Below are positions 14,029 through 21,426 of a stretch of DNA of 27,412 nucleotides, in pieces. The notes beneath the pieces were generated by a model, which saw nothing but the letters and a program-made list of their open reading frames with translations, was not told the DNA's origin and made no database searches. Source of the stretch: an uncultured Selenomonadales bacterium. GTDB lineage: Bacteria > Bacillota > Negativicutes > Selenomonadales > Selenomonadaceae. Made by a program: the position numbers and the translations under genes. Every line of letters begins with the position of its first letter. Positions within the stretch are counted from its first letter, which is position 1. The DNA is taken from assembly GCA_937915885.1 (NCBI GenBank), contig CALGGP010000126.1, forward strand, positions 1 through 27,412. Direction: 5' to 3'.

Positions 14029-15879
14029 TCACTTTTTGAGCAAACCGTTTTTATACAACCAACTCGCGCCTTGATAATACGCAACGGCGTCGGCGATCTG
14101 ATCTTCCGACGGCTCGATCGCTGTGTACTCGCTCGACCCCCAATCGTCGATGCGATACGCGGCGATTTTTTTGTCGGGCGTCAACACAATCAATTCGTCG
14201 CCCTCGATCATTCCGAGCATCTGATACGTCGAGATGAACGCCGTCGATCGCTCCGCGCGGAAGATGTCCCGACCGAGGAATTTCGATTCATACGACACGC
14301 CCAACATTCCAAGCAACGTCGGAGGCAAATCCATTTGACTGATCAATCGATCGCTCCAACCCGCCGCGATCAGCTTCGGCGCGTAAATCATGCACGGGAT
14401 ATGATAACAGTTGACCGGCAACGTCGTTTTGCCCGCCGCCAACGCCTGATGATCGGCGACGATTACAAAAACCGTCTCGTCAAACCAAGGGCGCGTCGAC
14501 GCGCGCTCGAGAAAATCTCCGATCGCCCAATCCGTGTATCGCACCGCCGCCGGTCGAGTGCCTTCCGACATTTCGATCCGACCGTTGGGAAATTTGAACG
14601 GGCGATGATTCGAGGTCGTCATCACCATTTCAAACGCGCGCTCACCACGATCAAAATGCTCGTCCATCGATCGGAGCACTTGAGTAAATAAAATTTCGTC
14701 CGCCACGCCCCAAATCGTTTCATGAAAAATCTCGTCGTCGGGGATCGTCGTCCGATCCTTGATCACATAGCCGTTGGCGCCGAAAAACTCATTCATATTG
14801 TCGAAGTAACCGTAGCCGCCATATAAAAAATCCGTCGCATAACCGTTGGCGCGGAAAATCGAGCCGAGCGTCGCCATGTCGGCGTTGTCCGCTCGACGGA
14901 CGATCGATTGACCCGGCGTCGGAGGCAACGACAATGTGAGCGCCTCGAGCCCGCGCACCGTCCGAGTACCCGTCGCGTACATTCGACCGAAACAAAACGA
15001 TTGTTGAGCGATGCGATCGAGCGCGGGAGTGAGAGTGCCGTTGCCGAATGCGCCGGTGAAGTCGGCGTTCAAACTTTCGACGGTGATCATCACGACGTTC
15101 GGACGGACGGTCGACAGCGCATTAAAATTTTCAATCCGTCGAGTGATGTCGGCGTCGTTGAGGAACGTCGCGTTGTCGGTCGCCAATAAATTTCTCAGCC
15201 GTTGAATGACAGCGTCGTTGTCTCGAGTGACGTAGAACGTCGGATAATCGAGCTCGTTGGCGAAGAAGGCGCGGACGAATTCATAAGAGCCGTTGCCGGC
15301 AAGCTCGACGTTATGACGATTGGAGCCGATTTTTTCACGCCAATCGGATTGGACGATGAGCGCGCCGACGGTCGGCAGTACGATCGCAATCGCGGCGCCG
15401 ATAAAAATTTTTTTGATCGAAAGCCGACGGAAGGGCTTGAAAAAAAATTGTTGGACGTTGAAGACGACGACGGCGGCAATGGTGATCGCAATCAGAAGGA
15501 GCGGGACGTTGAAGGACTGAGCGATGTTGCCGAGCAGCTCTTGAGTGTAGATGAGATAATCGACGGCGATGAAGTTGAAGTTGGTATGAAATTCCTGCCA
15601 GAATAAAAATTGTGCGACGGCGATAAAAATGATCGCGAAGTCGAAGATGAAAGTCGCGATCGAGATCGGGCGTCGGACGTTGAGCAGACTGAGCAACGCG
15701 ATCGGAGCAATAAAAAATAATCCGGCAACGAGATCAAAGACGGCGCCGAGTGCAAACGTTTTTGCGATCGATGGAGCGTCGAGCAGATCGGTCGAAGTCG
15801 TGACGATCGCCGCGCGGAGCATCAATTGAATGATGATGTATGTCAACAGCAGTGCTGCCAAAAATTTTTCGCGTCTCAA
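14029..15879 (-). CDS. LtaS/sulfatase-fold phosphoglycerol (or phosphoethanolamine) transferase-like membrane enzyme
   Basis: 616 aa. The first 190 residues contain about five hydrophobic spans, then an extracellular sulfatase/alkaline-phosphatase-fold domain. Recognisable blocks are MITVESLNADFTGAFG (metal-binding E), TGTRTVRGLEALTLSLPPTPG (probable catalytic T), YGGYGYFDNMNEFFGANGY, TTSNHRPFKFPNG and VIVADHQA (D-H metal ligands). This is the layout of lipoteichoic acid synthase and related phosphoglycerol transferases such as OpgB, rather than EptA. In an organism that makes lipid A it more likely decorates a periplasmic glycan or glycolipid than makes true LTA; this is inference. The TTG at 15879 is chosen with AGAGGTG upstream and no in-frame ATG/GTG nearby. 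Confidence 0.88.
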   Translation of the reverse strand: MRREKFLAALLLTYIIIQLMLRAAIVTTSTDLLDAPSIAKTFALGAVFDLVAGLFFIAPIALLSLLNVRRPISIATFIFDFAIIFIAVAQFLFWQEFHTNFNFIAVDYLIYTQELLGNIAQSFNVPLLLIAITIAAVVVFNVQQFFFKPFRRLSIKKIFIGAAIAIVLPTVGALIVQSDWREKIGSNRHNVELAGNGSYEFVRAFFANELDYPTFYVTRDNDAVIQRLRNLLATDNATFLNDADITRRIENFNALSTVRPNVVMITVESLNADFTGAFGNGTLTPALDRIAQQSFCFGRMYATGTRTVRGLEALTLSLPPTPGQSIVRRADNADMATLGSIFRANGYATDFLYGGYGYFDNMNEFFGANGYVIKDRTTIPDDEIFHETIWGVADEILFTQVLRSMDEHFDRGERAFEMVMTTSNHRPFKFPNGRIEMSEGTRPAAVRYTDWAIGDFLERASTRPWFDETVFVIVADHQALAAGKTTLPVNCYHIPCMIYAPKLIAAGWSDRLISQMDLPPTLLGMLGVSYESKFLGRDIFRAERSTAFISTYQMLGMIEGDELIVLTPDKKIAAYRIDDWGSSEYTAIEPSEDQIADAVAYYQGASWLYKNGLLKK

Positions 15880-15911
15880 CGGTTCACCTCTAAAATTTTT
15901 AATCCCTTGTG

Positions 15912-15940
15912 ATTGTAGCAGAGAAAAATTATGCCCGCAA
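15912..15940 (-). promoter_or_regulatory. Probable promoter of the LtaS-like gene
   Basis: On the minus strand TTGCGG (15935-15940) is followed after 17 bp by TACAAT (15912-15917). The -10 box matches the consensus in 5 of 6 positions and the -35 box in 3 of 6. It lies immediately downstream of the terminator of the preceding minus-strand gene, which makes an independent promoter here sensible. Confidence 0.55.
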
Positions 15941-15967
15941 ATAAAAAAAGGCGGGTCGCCCCGCCTT
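15941..15967 (-). terminator. Rho-independent terminator of the HpcH/HpaI aldolase gene
   Basis: A perfect 8-bp stem (AAGGCGGG / CCCGCCTT, 15948-15955 and 15960-15967) with a 4-nt loop is followed, reading on the minus strand, by a run of T residues (complement of 15941-15949). It lies 19 bp past the aldolase stop codon. It is the clearest terminator in the window. Confidence 0.9.
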
Positions 15968-15985
15968 ATAAAATTTACGTTCGTA

Positions 15986-16777
15986 TCAATTTTCGATGGC
16001 GCCTTTGAATGTTTTCAACGTGTTGTCGGCGGCGTTGACGAGGAAGCCCGTATCGGCTCCGAGCGCGAGGAAGCTCACGCCCAAATCCGCAAAGTGTTTC
16101 GCCTGCTCGGGCGTCAAAGCGATCGTCCCGACGGGCTTGCCCAATTTTTTTATGCTCGTGATCAGAAAATCCATCGCCTTTTCGACTTCGGGATGGAAGA
16201 TGTTCAGTCCATGCCCCATGTCGACGGCAAGATCGATCGGTCCGAGGAAGATTCCGCCGATGCCGGGCGTGGTGGTGATCGCTTCCCAATTTTCCAAGCC
16301 GCGTTTACTCTCGATCTGCGGCAGAATGCAAATCTCGTCGACGTTGCGATCAAGATAATCCGCATGCCGACCGTAATATCCCGCGCGCACCGCCGTCGCT
16401 CCGAAGCCGCGATTTCCGCGCGGAGCATACGACGCCCAATACATGATATCCTCGGTCTCCTCGCCGGTCTCGACCTTCGGGATAATGATGTTTTGAATGC
16501 CGGCGTCGAGCAACTGTTTGATGATGCCCGTGCCCGCCTGCGGAATGCGAACGACCGGCGTCATATCGAACGGAGCAATCGCTCGAGCGATCTCTAAAAT
16601 CGTTTGCACCGTATGAGGTCCGTGCTCGCCGTCAACGAACAGCCAATCGTAATTCGACGTTGCAAGAATTTCCGCCACGTCCGGCGACGTCGTCTCCTGC
16701 CCCACGCCGTATTGCAAAACGCCCGCCTCGATGCCGTGCTTGAATTTATTTTTGAGATAATCCTTAACCATCGGCAT
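15986..16777 (-). CDS. HpcH/HpaI-family aldolase (2-dehydro-3-deoxy-glucarate aldolase type)
   Basis: 263 aa with the TIM-barrel motifs of the HpcH/HpaI class II aldolases: LFVDGEHGPH (catalytic His region), PVVRIPQAGTGIIKQLLDAGIQNIIIPKVET (split R and E ligands), SKRGLENWEAI, and GIFLGPIDLAVDMG (metal-binding D). These enzymes cleave 2-keto-3-deoxy acid aldols to pyruvate or a related 2-oxo acid plus an aldehyde. The exact substrate cannot be read from sequence. The ATG at 16777 is preferred over TTG at 16792 because GGGGGG precedes it by about 5 nt. A TetR regulator lies directly upstream on the same strand, so local control is likely. It has its own promoter and terminator. Confidence 0.92.
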   Translation of the reverse strand: MPMVKDYLKNKFKHGIEAGVLQYGVGQETTSPDVAEILATSNYDWLFVDGEHGPHTVQTILEIARAIAPFDMTPVVRIPQAGTGIIKQLLDAGIQNIIIPKVETGEETEDIMYWASYAPRGNRGFGATAVRAGYYGRHADYLDRNVDEICILPQIESKRGLENWEAITTTPGIGGIFLGPIDLAVDMGHGLNIFHPEVEKAMDFLITSIKKLGKPVGTIALTPEQAKHFADLGVSFLALGADTGFLVNAADNTLKTFKGAIEN

Positions 16778-16808
16778 AAAAAATCCCCCCAATCGAATGT
16801 CGTCGATA

Positions 16809-16854
16809 AATTTGTTCTCGACGCAAATTCTATCAGTTTCGATGCCGATTGCAA
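16809..16854 (-). promoter_or_regulatory. Probable promoter of the aldolase gene with a candidate operator
   Basis: On the minus strand TTGCAA (16849-16854) is followed after 16 bp by TAGAAT (16827-16832). Just downstream is an inverted repeat AATTTG / CAAATT (16809-16814 and 16824-16829) with a 9-bp spacer, overlapping the -10 box. Because the neighbouring gene encodes a TetR-type protein, this is a candidate binding site; the arms are short and AT-rich, so confidence is low for the operator itself. Confidence 0.45.
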
Positions 16855-16884
16855 TTTACAAATTCGCCCGACCGTCAACGCGCA

Positions 16885-17445
16885 TCAAATTTTTTCTCCG
16901 CAGAAGTACCGCTTCAACTCTTCCGGCAGCCCCGCATAGAGATGTTCTGCAAATTCGTCGAGCGGCACCGGCATTTTTTTTATCAGCCACTCGCAAATCA
17001 ATTGCACCGACCCGAACGCGTATAACTTCAACAAACTTTCCGTTCGCAACGGCAAACGCGTCGCTCCGATTTTGGCTTGAACGAAGTCGCGCAACAACGT
17101 GAAGTGTATTTTCGAGACGTGATACAGAAACGAATTTTGCCCCGACGTATTTTTGAGCGCGTTGATTATAAATCGTCGATTGTCGGCGGAATAATTCAGT
17201 ACGTCGGCGATCGCCTCGCGCAGACCGTAATTCGCATCAAACCGATTGACGATATTTTTGACGGGCTCGGCGTAAATCTGCACAATCAAATCGTATTTGT
17301 CCTGAAAATGATTGTAGAAAGTCGTTTTCGTCAGCCCGCAATGCTCGACGATGTCTCGAATGGTGATCTTGTCGACGTTTTTCATGTTCGACAGCTCGAT
17401 GAACGATTGCTCGATCAATTTTTTCGTCGATGCTCTATCCGCCAT
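16885..17445 (-). CDS. TetR/AcrR-family transcriptional regulator
   Basis: 186 aa. The N-terminal DNA-binding domain (about residues 5-55) reads TKKLIEQSFIELSNMKNVDK, then ITIRDIVEHCGLTKTTFYNHFQDKYDLI, a textbook TetR HTH with the TTFYNHF recognition helix. The C-terminal helical domain resembles the DhaS/AtfR-like TetR group by general appearance only. The ATG at 17445 follows GGGAG by 10 nt. It lies about 107 bp upstream of the aldolase gene on the same strand, so regulation of that gene, itself or the divergent acyltransferase gene is possible; the ligand is unknown. Confidence 0.92.
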   Translation of the reverse strand: MADRASTKKLIEQSFIELSNMKNVDKITIRDIVEHCGLTKTTFYNHFQDKYDLIVQIYAEPVKNIVNRFDANYGLREAIADVLNYSADNRRFIINALKNTSGQNSFLYHVSKIHFTLLRDFVQAKIGATRLPLRTESLLKLYAFGSVQLICEWLIKKMPVPLDEFAEHLYAGLPEELKRYFCGEKI

Positions 17446-17458
17446 TCTCTCATCACTC

Positions 17459-17472
17459 CCAATTCTCAATTA
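17459..17472. repeat. Short heptamer repeat beside a GC-rich repeat block
   Basis: CCAATTCTCAATTATC contains two related AATT-centred 7-bp units (CAATTCT, CAATTAT). It marks the border between the TetR gene and repeat copy B, as the longer heptamer arrays do at the other blocks. The array is short, so this copy is less certain. Confidence 0.45.
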
Positions 17473-17497
17473 TCTTTATCGGTCGTCGACTATATAA

Positions 17498-17577
17498 GGG
17501 GCGCCGCTCAACGCCCCCACCCGTCGAGGTCGGCGCCCAACAGAGATCGCGGTTCCCACCCCGCGTTGGCGGCGCCC
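17498..17577 (+). repeat. GGCGCC-type intergenic repeat (copy B)
   Basis: An 80-bp block with three GGCGCC sites: GGGGCGCCGCTCAACGC, then CCCACCCGTCGAGGTCGGCGCC, a variable stretch, and GGTTCCCACCCCGCGTTGG ending in CGGCGCCC. Closely similar blocks occur at 18638, 21270 and 22261. The outer GGCGCC ends can pair with each other or the middle site, so alternative hairpins are possible. It lies between the divergent tetR and acyltransferase genes, followed by heptamers. Confidence 0.85.
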
Positions 17578-17583
17578 GCTATT

Positions 17584-17618
17584 TAATTCCGCATTCCTAA
17601 TTCCTAATTCCTGATTAT
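17584..17618 (+). repeat. Tandem heptamer repeat TAATTCC
   Basis: Five 7-bp units (TAATTCC, GCATTCC, TAATTCC, TAATTCC, TGATTAT). It is the reverse complement of the array at the folD end and closes repeat block B on its right side, 18 bp before the -35 box of the acyltransferase promoter. Confidence 0.85.
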
Positions 17619-17635
17619 CCTTTACGGTCGATCGG

Positions 17636-17664
17636 TTGTCAATTGCGTCGAACTGTGATATCAT
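17636..17664 (+). promoter_or_regulatory. Promoter of the lpx acyltransferase gene
   Basis: TTGTCA (17636-17641) and TATCAT (17659-17664), each matching the consensus in 5 of 6 positions, are separated by exactly 17 bp. The start codon follows 28 bp after the -10 box with an SD (GGGAG) in between. This is the best promoter seen ahead of the envelope gene cluster and may drive the acyltransferase and possibly lpxC onward. Confidence 0.75.
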
Positions 17665-17691
17665 AAGAAAAAATTTCGGGAGTGCTGACGA

Positions 17692-18606
17692 TTGTCGTAT
17701 CGATTCGCGCGGCTGATGAGCCGACTGATCTGTTTCCTGCCGTGGTCGCTCTGTTTGATGATCGCCGACGCGCTTGCATCGATCGCTTGGATATTTCTGC
17801 CGCGCCGTCGCAAAAATTTATCGCGCGACAACATCATGCGCTGCCTCCACGTCGACGAACTCCGCGCGGAGCAAATATCGAAAGCCGCCGCAATTCAATA
17901 CGGTCAAGTGCTGATAGAAGTGTTGCGATTTCCGCTCCTGCGCTCAACGATGAAGTCTCACGTCGAGATCGAAGGACTTCATCATCTGACGGATTATATA
18001 AATTCGAGCGCGCGTCAAGGCAAGGGCGCGGTGATCGCCACGTGTCACTCGGACAATTGGGAGCTGATGGGCGGCGCGTTCGCGCAATACGGGATCAGTC
18101 TCGTCGGCGTGGCGAAGAAACAAAAATCGGGCGGCATGGATCGATTCATCAACGAATATCGAACGCTGATCGGAATGCACATCACGTATAAGACGGGCGT
18201 GCGCGAAATGTTTCAGATGCTCGCCGACGGTTGGTTCATCGGTCTGATAATGGATCAGGACACGAATCGGCACGACGGAGTGATCGTAAAATTTTTCGAT
18301 GAGCCGACGAATTTCATGCCGGGCGCGGCGTCGATGGCGCGGTTTCGAGACATACCGATCTTCCCCGCGTTCATGCATCGGACGGCGGATCGAGGGCACA
18401 AGTTGATCGTTTACCCGCCGATCTACGTTGAAAAAACTCGAGACAAGCGCGAAGACTTACGTCGGACGACGCAGGAGCTGGCAACGCTGATCGAGCGGCA
18501 CATCAGAGAATATCCGGAGCAATGGTTTTGGTTGCACGACCGTTGGAAGTCGATGCGCGAGGAGTATTCGCCCGACGAAGTTGAGCAGCTGAGGAAAATT
18601 TTATGA
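17692..18606 (+). CDS. LpxL/HtrB-family lipid A (Kdo-dependent) acyltransferase
   Basis: 304 aa. The protein begins with one hydrophobic stretch (about 8-35, SRLICFLPWSLCLMIADALASIAW) typical of the membrane-tethered LpxL/LpxM family. The catalytic H-x4-E motif is in ATCHSDNWELMGG. Further family features are GVAKKQKSGGMDRFINEYR, IGLIMDQDTNRHDGV, FFDEPTNFMPGAASMARF, and the C-terminal EQWFWLHDRWKS. The family adds secondary acyl chains to Kdo2-lipid IVA; the acyl donor and position cannot be decided here, so I give no symbol. The TTG at 17692 follows GGGAG by 9 nt. It precedes lpxC with a 293-bp repeat-filled gap. Confidence 0.93.
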   Translation: MSYRFARLMSRLICFLPWSLCLMIADALASIAWIFLPRRRKNLSRDNIMRCLHVDELRAEQISKAAAIQYGQVLIEVLRFPLLRSTMKSHVEIEGLHHLTDYINSSARQGKGAVIATCHSDNWELMGGAFAQYGISLVGVAKKQKSGGMDRFINEYRTLIGMHITYKTGVREMFQMLADGWFIGLIMDQDTNRHDGVIVKFFDEPTNFMPGAASMARFRDIPIFPAFMHRTADRGHKLIVYPPIYVEKTRDKREDLRRTTQELATLIERHIREYPEQWFWLHDRWKSMREEYSPDEVEQLRKIL

Positions 18607-18637
18607 GCCCGCCCTTTTTTCGGGGCGACGAATAGAA
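18607..18637 (+). other. Gap region before repeat copy C: contains a motif shared with copy D
   Basis: The stretch GCCCGCCCTTTTTTCGGGGC followed by GACGAATAGAA resembles the region at 21220-21268 (CCCGCCCTTTG... ACGGGGCGACGAATGAA), so it is the left border of the repeat unit. It is GC-rich before six T residues, but no stem can be formed, so I do not call a terminator. Confidence 0.4.
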
Positions 18638-18715
18638 GGGCGCCGCCAACGCGCCCGCCCGTCGATGTCGGCGCCCAAATGGTGGTCGAGGTTCCCACCC
18701 GCGTTGACGGCGCCC
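18638..18715 (+). repeat. GGCGCC-type intergenic repeat (copy C1)
   Basis: A 78-bp block with the same three-site layout as copy B: GGGCGCCGCCAACGCGCCC, CCGTCGATGTCGGCGCCC and GGTTCCCACCCGCGTTGACG ending in GCGCCC. It lies just after the acyltransferase stop and before copy C2, which runs in the other orientation. Confidence 0.85.
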
Positions 18716-18768
18716 GATCCTTACATCAACCGTCCACCCTTAACACTCTGCGCTTGCCGATGCTTCGA

Positions 18769-18847
18769 GGCGCCTGCCGGCGCGGGGTGGGCGTCGCGAT
18801 CTCGGTTGGGCGCCGCGCTCCGAGGGTGGGAGCGTCGGCGGCGCCCC
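18769..18847 (-). repeat. GGCGCC-type intergenic repeat (copy C2, inverted)
   Basis: The block has GAGGCGCC at its left, GTTGGGCGCCGCGCTCC in the middle, and GGGTGGGAGCGTCGGCGG then GCGCCCC at its right, the reverse-complement order to C1. The 53-bp link between C1 and C2 (18716-18768) holds no other feature. With C1 it makes a long imperfect inverted repeat between the acyltransferase and lpxC genes. Confidence 0.75.
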
Positions 18848-18849
18848 TC

Positions 18850-18877
18850 AATTACGAATTACGAATTACGCATTGCC
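18850..18877 (-). repeat. Tandem heptamer repeat AATTACG
   Basis: Three exact AATTACG units (18850-18870) and one degenerate unit (CATTGCC). It closes the C2 block and ends a few bases before the SD of lpxC. The related unit GCGTAAT is found at the end of lpxB. Confidence 0.85.
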
Positions 18878-18892
18878 TTTGAAAGGAGTGAT

Positions 18893-18928
18893 ATGACTTT
18901 TGCCGCATCAAATTACATTGAAACGTGA
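18893..18928 (+). other. Short overlapping reading frame at the lpxC start
   Basis: An ATG at 18893, 4 nt after AAGGAG, opens an 11-codon frame (MTFAASNYIET) that ends at TGA 18926-18928, inside lpxC and out of its frame. lpxC itself needs the TTG at 18900. The two starts compete for the same SD. Removing one T from the TTTT run at 18898-18901 would fuse the ATG to lpxC (giving MTLPHQITLKRE), so either this is a leader frame or a one-base assembly error. Confidence 0.45.
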
Positions 18929-19730
18929 GGCGACATGCTTCGGCGTCGGACTGCACTCGGGCAAAAACGTCAACATGATTTTAAAGCCCGCGCCCGTCGA
19001 CAGCGGAATTATTTTCGTCCGCACCGATCTCGACGAGCGTCCGTCAATCCGCGCCGTCGCCGACAACGTCACCGCCACCGTCCGCTCCACCACTCTCGAG
19101 CAGAACGGCGTCAAAGTTTTTACCGTCGAACATCTGTTGAGCGCGCTTCATGCTCATCAGATCGACAACTGCATCGTCGAGCTCGACGCCGAAGAGCCGC
19201 CCGTCATGCACGGCTCCGCCATCGATTTTTTCAATCTGATCCGACTTGTCGGCACCGTCGATCAGCCCGCCGACCGTCACGAGTGCGTCGTCGACAAAAT
19301 TTATCGCATCGACGATCAGACAACCAACGGGCGTCGATTCATCATCGCGCTCCCTTACGACGGTTTTCGAGTGAGCTTTACGTCCGTCAATCCCCACCCG
19401 CTGATCGGCATTCAATACGGCGACTTCGACATCGACCGCGAAACCTATGCTCGAGAGATCGCCTCCGCGCGGACGATTGCCTACGAGAACGAGGTCGAGA
19501 CGCTACACAAGATGGGACTCGGGCTCGGCGGTTCGCTCGAAAGCGTGATCGTCTACAACGACGACGGTTGGCGCAACGATCTGATTTACCCCGACGAGCT
19601 CGTCCGACATAAAATCCTTGACGTGATCGGCGACCTTCGATTGGCGGGCATTTTTAAAGGTCACATCATAGCCGCCGCCTCGGGTCACGCCCTCAACACC
19701 AAACTTGCAAAACTTCTCTCGAAAGGATGA
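18900..19730 (+). CDS. lpxC: UDP-3-O-acyl-N-acetylglucosamine deacetylase (LpxC)
   Basis: LpxC is the zinc-dependent, committed step of lipid A synthesis in the cytoplasm. The 276-aa product has TLKRE..CFGVGLHSGK at the start, EHLLSALHAHQIDN with zinc ligand H78, VMHGSAIDF, HKILDVIGDL with ligands H237 and D241, and the catalytic GHIIAAASGHALN (H263). These correspond to the classic zinc and catalytic residues of Escherichia coli LpxC. Length is a little shorter than the roughly 300 residues of the E. coli protein. The start codon is TTG at 18900 with SD 11 nt upstream; see the competing ATG at 18893. The stop overlaps the fabZ frame. Confidence 0.95.
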   Translation: MPHQITLKREATCFGVGLHSGKNVNMILKPAPVDSGIIFVRTDLDERPSIRAVADNVTATVRSTTLEQNGVKVFTVEHLLSALHAHQIDNCIVELDAEEPPVMHGSAIDFFNLIRLVGTVDQPADRHECVVDKIYRIDDQTTNGRRFIIALPYDGFRVSFTSVNPHPLIGIQYGDFDIDRETYAREIASARTIAYENEVETLHKMGLGLGGSLESVIVYNDDGWRNDLIYPDELVRHKILDVIGDLRLAGIFKGHIIAAASGHALNTKLAKLLSKG

Positions 19731-19735
19731 TAACA

Positions 19736-20176
19736 TTGCAATTGGACATTAACGAGATCAAAAAAATTTTGCCGCACCGCCCGCCGATGCTGTTGGTCGA
19801 TCGGATTTTGGAGATCGAGCCGTTCAAGTCGGCGACGGGGCTCAAAAACATTACGATGAATGAGCCGCAATTCCTCGGACATTTCCCCGGCAATCCGATC
19901 ATGCCCGGCGTGCTGCTGCTCGAGGCGATGGCTCAAGTCGGCGGGATCGCGTTGCTCTACGCTGAAGAGTATCGCGGGATGGTGCCGCTGTTCGGCGGCA
20001 TGGACAATATCAAATTCAAGCGCCCCGTGGTGCCGGGCGACACGCTGATCACCAAGGCGGAGATCACAAAAATTCATGGGCTGTTCGGTCGCCTGCACAC
20101 CGACGGTTTTGTCGATGACGTACTCGTCGCTCAAGCGGACTTCACATTCGCGCTCAAAGATCAGAAAGAGCTGTGA
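19736..20176 (+). CDS. fabZ: 3-hydroxyacyl-[acyl-carrier-protein] dehydratase FabZ
   Basis: FabZ dehydrates 3-hydroxyacyl-ACP in fatty acid elongation and, sitting in the lpx cluster, competes with LpxA/LpxD for 3-hydroxyacyl-ACP. The 146-aa product contains LPHRPPMLLVDR, the active-site HFPGNPIMPGVLLLEAMAQ (H49, E63) and FGGMDNIKFKRPVVPGD. I choose the TTG at 19736 because AAAGGA lies 8 nt upstream; the ATG at 19727 overlaps both that SD and the lpxC stop. It is the second gene of the lpxC-fabZ-lpxA-lpxI-lpxB run, as is typical of Negativicutes. Confidence 0.94.
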   Translation: MQLDINEIKKILPHRPPMLLVDRILEIEPFKSATGLKNITMNEPQFLGHFPGNPIMPGVLLLEAMAQVGGIALLYAEEYRGMVPLFGGMDNIKFKRPVVPGDTLITKAEITKIHGLFGRLHTDGFVDDVLVAQADFTFALKDQKEL

Positions 20177-20355
20177 TTGACGGAGATATTTCGAGCAATC
20201 GCAAGGAAATAAATTCGATCGAAGTCAAAAACAATCGGCAATCGATTAAAACCGTTGAAACAATCGGCGACGAAAGATAATCGGACGCGAAAATCGCGCG
20301 GCTCGTTCGGACTGTAAGGGAAATGAGAGCCTACAATGCCGGAGGAGTGAGACAA

Positions 20356-21174
20356 ATGATAGTGGAAGCAGGGCGTAAGATGACTGCAAACATACATTCG
20401 AGCGCGGTGATAGCTCCGAGCGCGCGCATAGCCGACGGCGTCGAGATTGGACCGTATTGCGTGATTGGCGAGAACGTCGAGATTGGCGCGGGCTCGATCA
20501 TCGGACCGCACGCCGTCATTCACGGTTGGACGTCGATCGGTTGCGATTGCCGAGTGTTTCAATTTGCGTCGGTGGGCGAGGAGCCTCAGGATTTAAAATT
20601 CAAGGGCGAGAAGAGCTACACCTTCATAGGCGATCGGACGACGATACGCGAAGGCGCGACGATCCATCGTGCGACGGGCGAAGGCAACGAGACGCGGGTC
20701 GGATCGGATTGCCTGTTGATGGCGTATATTCATGTCGCGCACAATTGCGTGCTGGGCAATCACGTCATCATGTCGAATCTGGCGAGTTGCGCGGGGCATG
20801 CGATAGTCGAGGATCGGGTGGTGATCGGAGGAATGGCGGGCGTGCATCAGTTCGTCAAGATCGGTCGCAACGCGATGGTCGGCGGCATGTCGAAGTTGGT
20901 GCAAGACGTAGTGCCGTATACGATCGTCGACGGGCATCCGGCGAAAGTGGTCGGGCTCAACAGCGTAGGAATTTCGCGCGCGGGGATTCCGCTCGAGGCG
21001 CGTCACAACATAAAAAAGGCGTATAAAATTTTATATCGCTCGGGGTTGAGCTTGGCGGAGGCGATCGCGGTGATCGAGCAGGAAGTAGACTCGTGCGAAG
21101 AGGTAGAGCACTTCCTTCGGTTCCTGCGCAATGCCGAGCGCGGGATCTGTCGTGAGCGCCGAGAAAACGATTGA
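20356..21174 (+). CDS. lpxA: UDP-N-acetylglucosamine O-acyltransferase (LpxA)
   Basis: LpxA carries out the first step of lipid A synthesis, transferring a 3-hydroxyacyl chain from ACP to UDP-GlcNAc. The product is a left-handed beta-helix protein with hexapeptide repeats (SARIADGVEIGPYCVIGENVEIG and similar) from about residue 20 to 185, the Y-I-H-V-A-H-N motif with the catalytic His, and GMAGVHQFVKIG. A helical C-terminal region follows. It is 272 aa from ATG 20356, which has a perfect SD (GGAGGAG, 8 nt); ATG 20380 gives 264 aa, nearer the family's usual length of about 262, but has a poor SD. The 179 bp after fabZ contain no other gene or obvious site. Confidence 0.95.
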   Translation: MIVEAGRKMTANIHSSAVIAPSARIADGVEIGPYCVIGENVEIGAGSIIGPHAVIHGWTSIGCDCRVFQFASVGEEPQDLKFKGEKSYTFIGDRTTIREGATIHRATGEGNETRVGSDCLLMAYIHVAHNCVLGNHVIMSNLASCAGHAIVEDRVVIGGMAGVHQFVKIGRNAMVGGMSKLVQDVVPYTIVDGHPAKVVGLNSVGISRAGIPLEARHNIKKAYKILYRSGLSLAEAIAVIEQEVDSCEEVEHFLRFLRNAERGICRERREND

Positions 21175-21182
21175 AAATCCGC

Positions 21183-21201
21183 GCGGAGTGACGGAGTGAC
21201 G
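21183..21201 (+). repeat. Short tandem repeat GGAGTGAC
   Basis: Two copies of the 8-mer GGAGTGAC directly follow the lpxA stop. The inverse (GTCACTCC) lies at 984-991, next to repeat copy A, so the motif is probably the outer edge of the same repeat unit. Confidence 0.5.
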
Positions 21202-21269
21202 GAAAAAATTTTTTTCGACCCGCCCGCCCTTTGAAGGCAAACCTGTTAACCAACGGGGCGACGAATGAA

Positions 21270-21387
21270 GGGGCGCCGCCGGCGCTCCCACCCGTCGAGG
21301 TCGGCGCCCAACTTAGTCCGTGGTTCCCACCCTGCGTCGTCGGCGCCCGTACCTTACATAGACCCCAAATCTGCGTCGGCGGCGCCC
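21270..21387 (+). repeat. GGCGCC-type intergenic repeat (copy D)
   Basis: A block of about 118 bp with GGGGCGCCGCC, GGCGCTCCCACCCGTCGAGG, TCGGCGCCCAAC, then GTGGTTCCCACCCTGCG, TCGTCGGCGCCC, and a last TCGGCGGCGCCC. The order is the same as in copies B and E. It ends 39 bp before the lpxI start, so lpxI would be transcribed with the repeat in its leader. Its left border (CGGGGCGACGAAT, 21254-21266) matches the border of C1. Confidence 0.85.
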
Positions 21388-21426
21388 TTAAATCGTCGAG
21401 TGAAAATCTTTATGGGAGTGAAAGCA

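Noticed and set aside
15830..16597. Plus-strand open frame opposite the aldolase gene
   Set aside because: It crosses the terminator and overlaps the strongly conserved HpcH/HpaI domain; no SD or homology signs.
21265..21426. N-terminal extension of LpxI
   Set aside because: The extra residues are encoded by repeat copy D (RRRRSHP...SAP type), LpxI family starts at the TTG 21427, and an SD is there.
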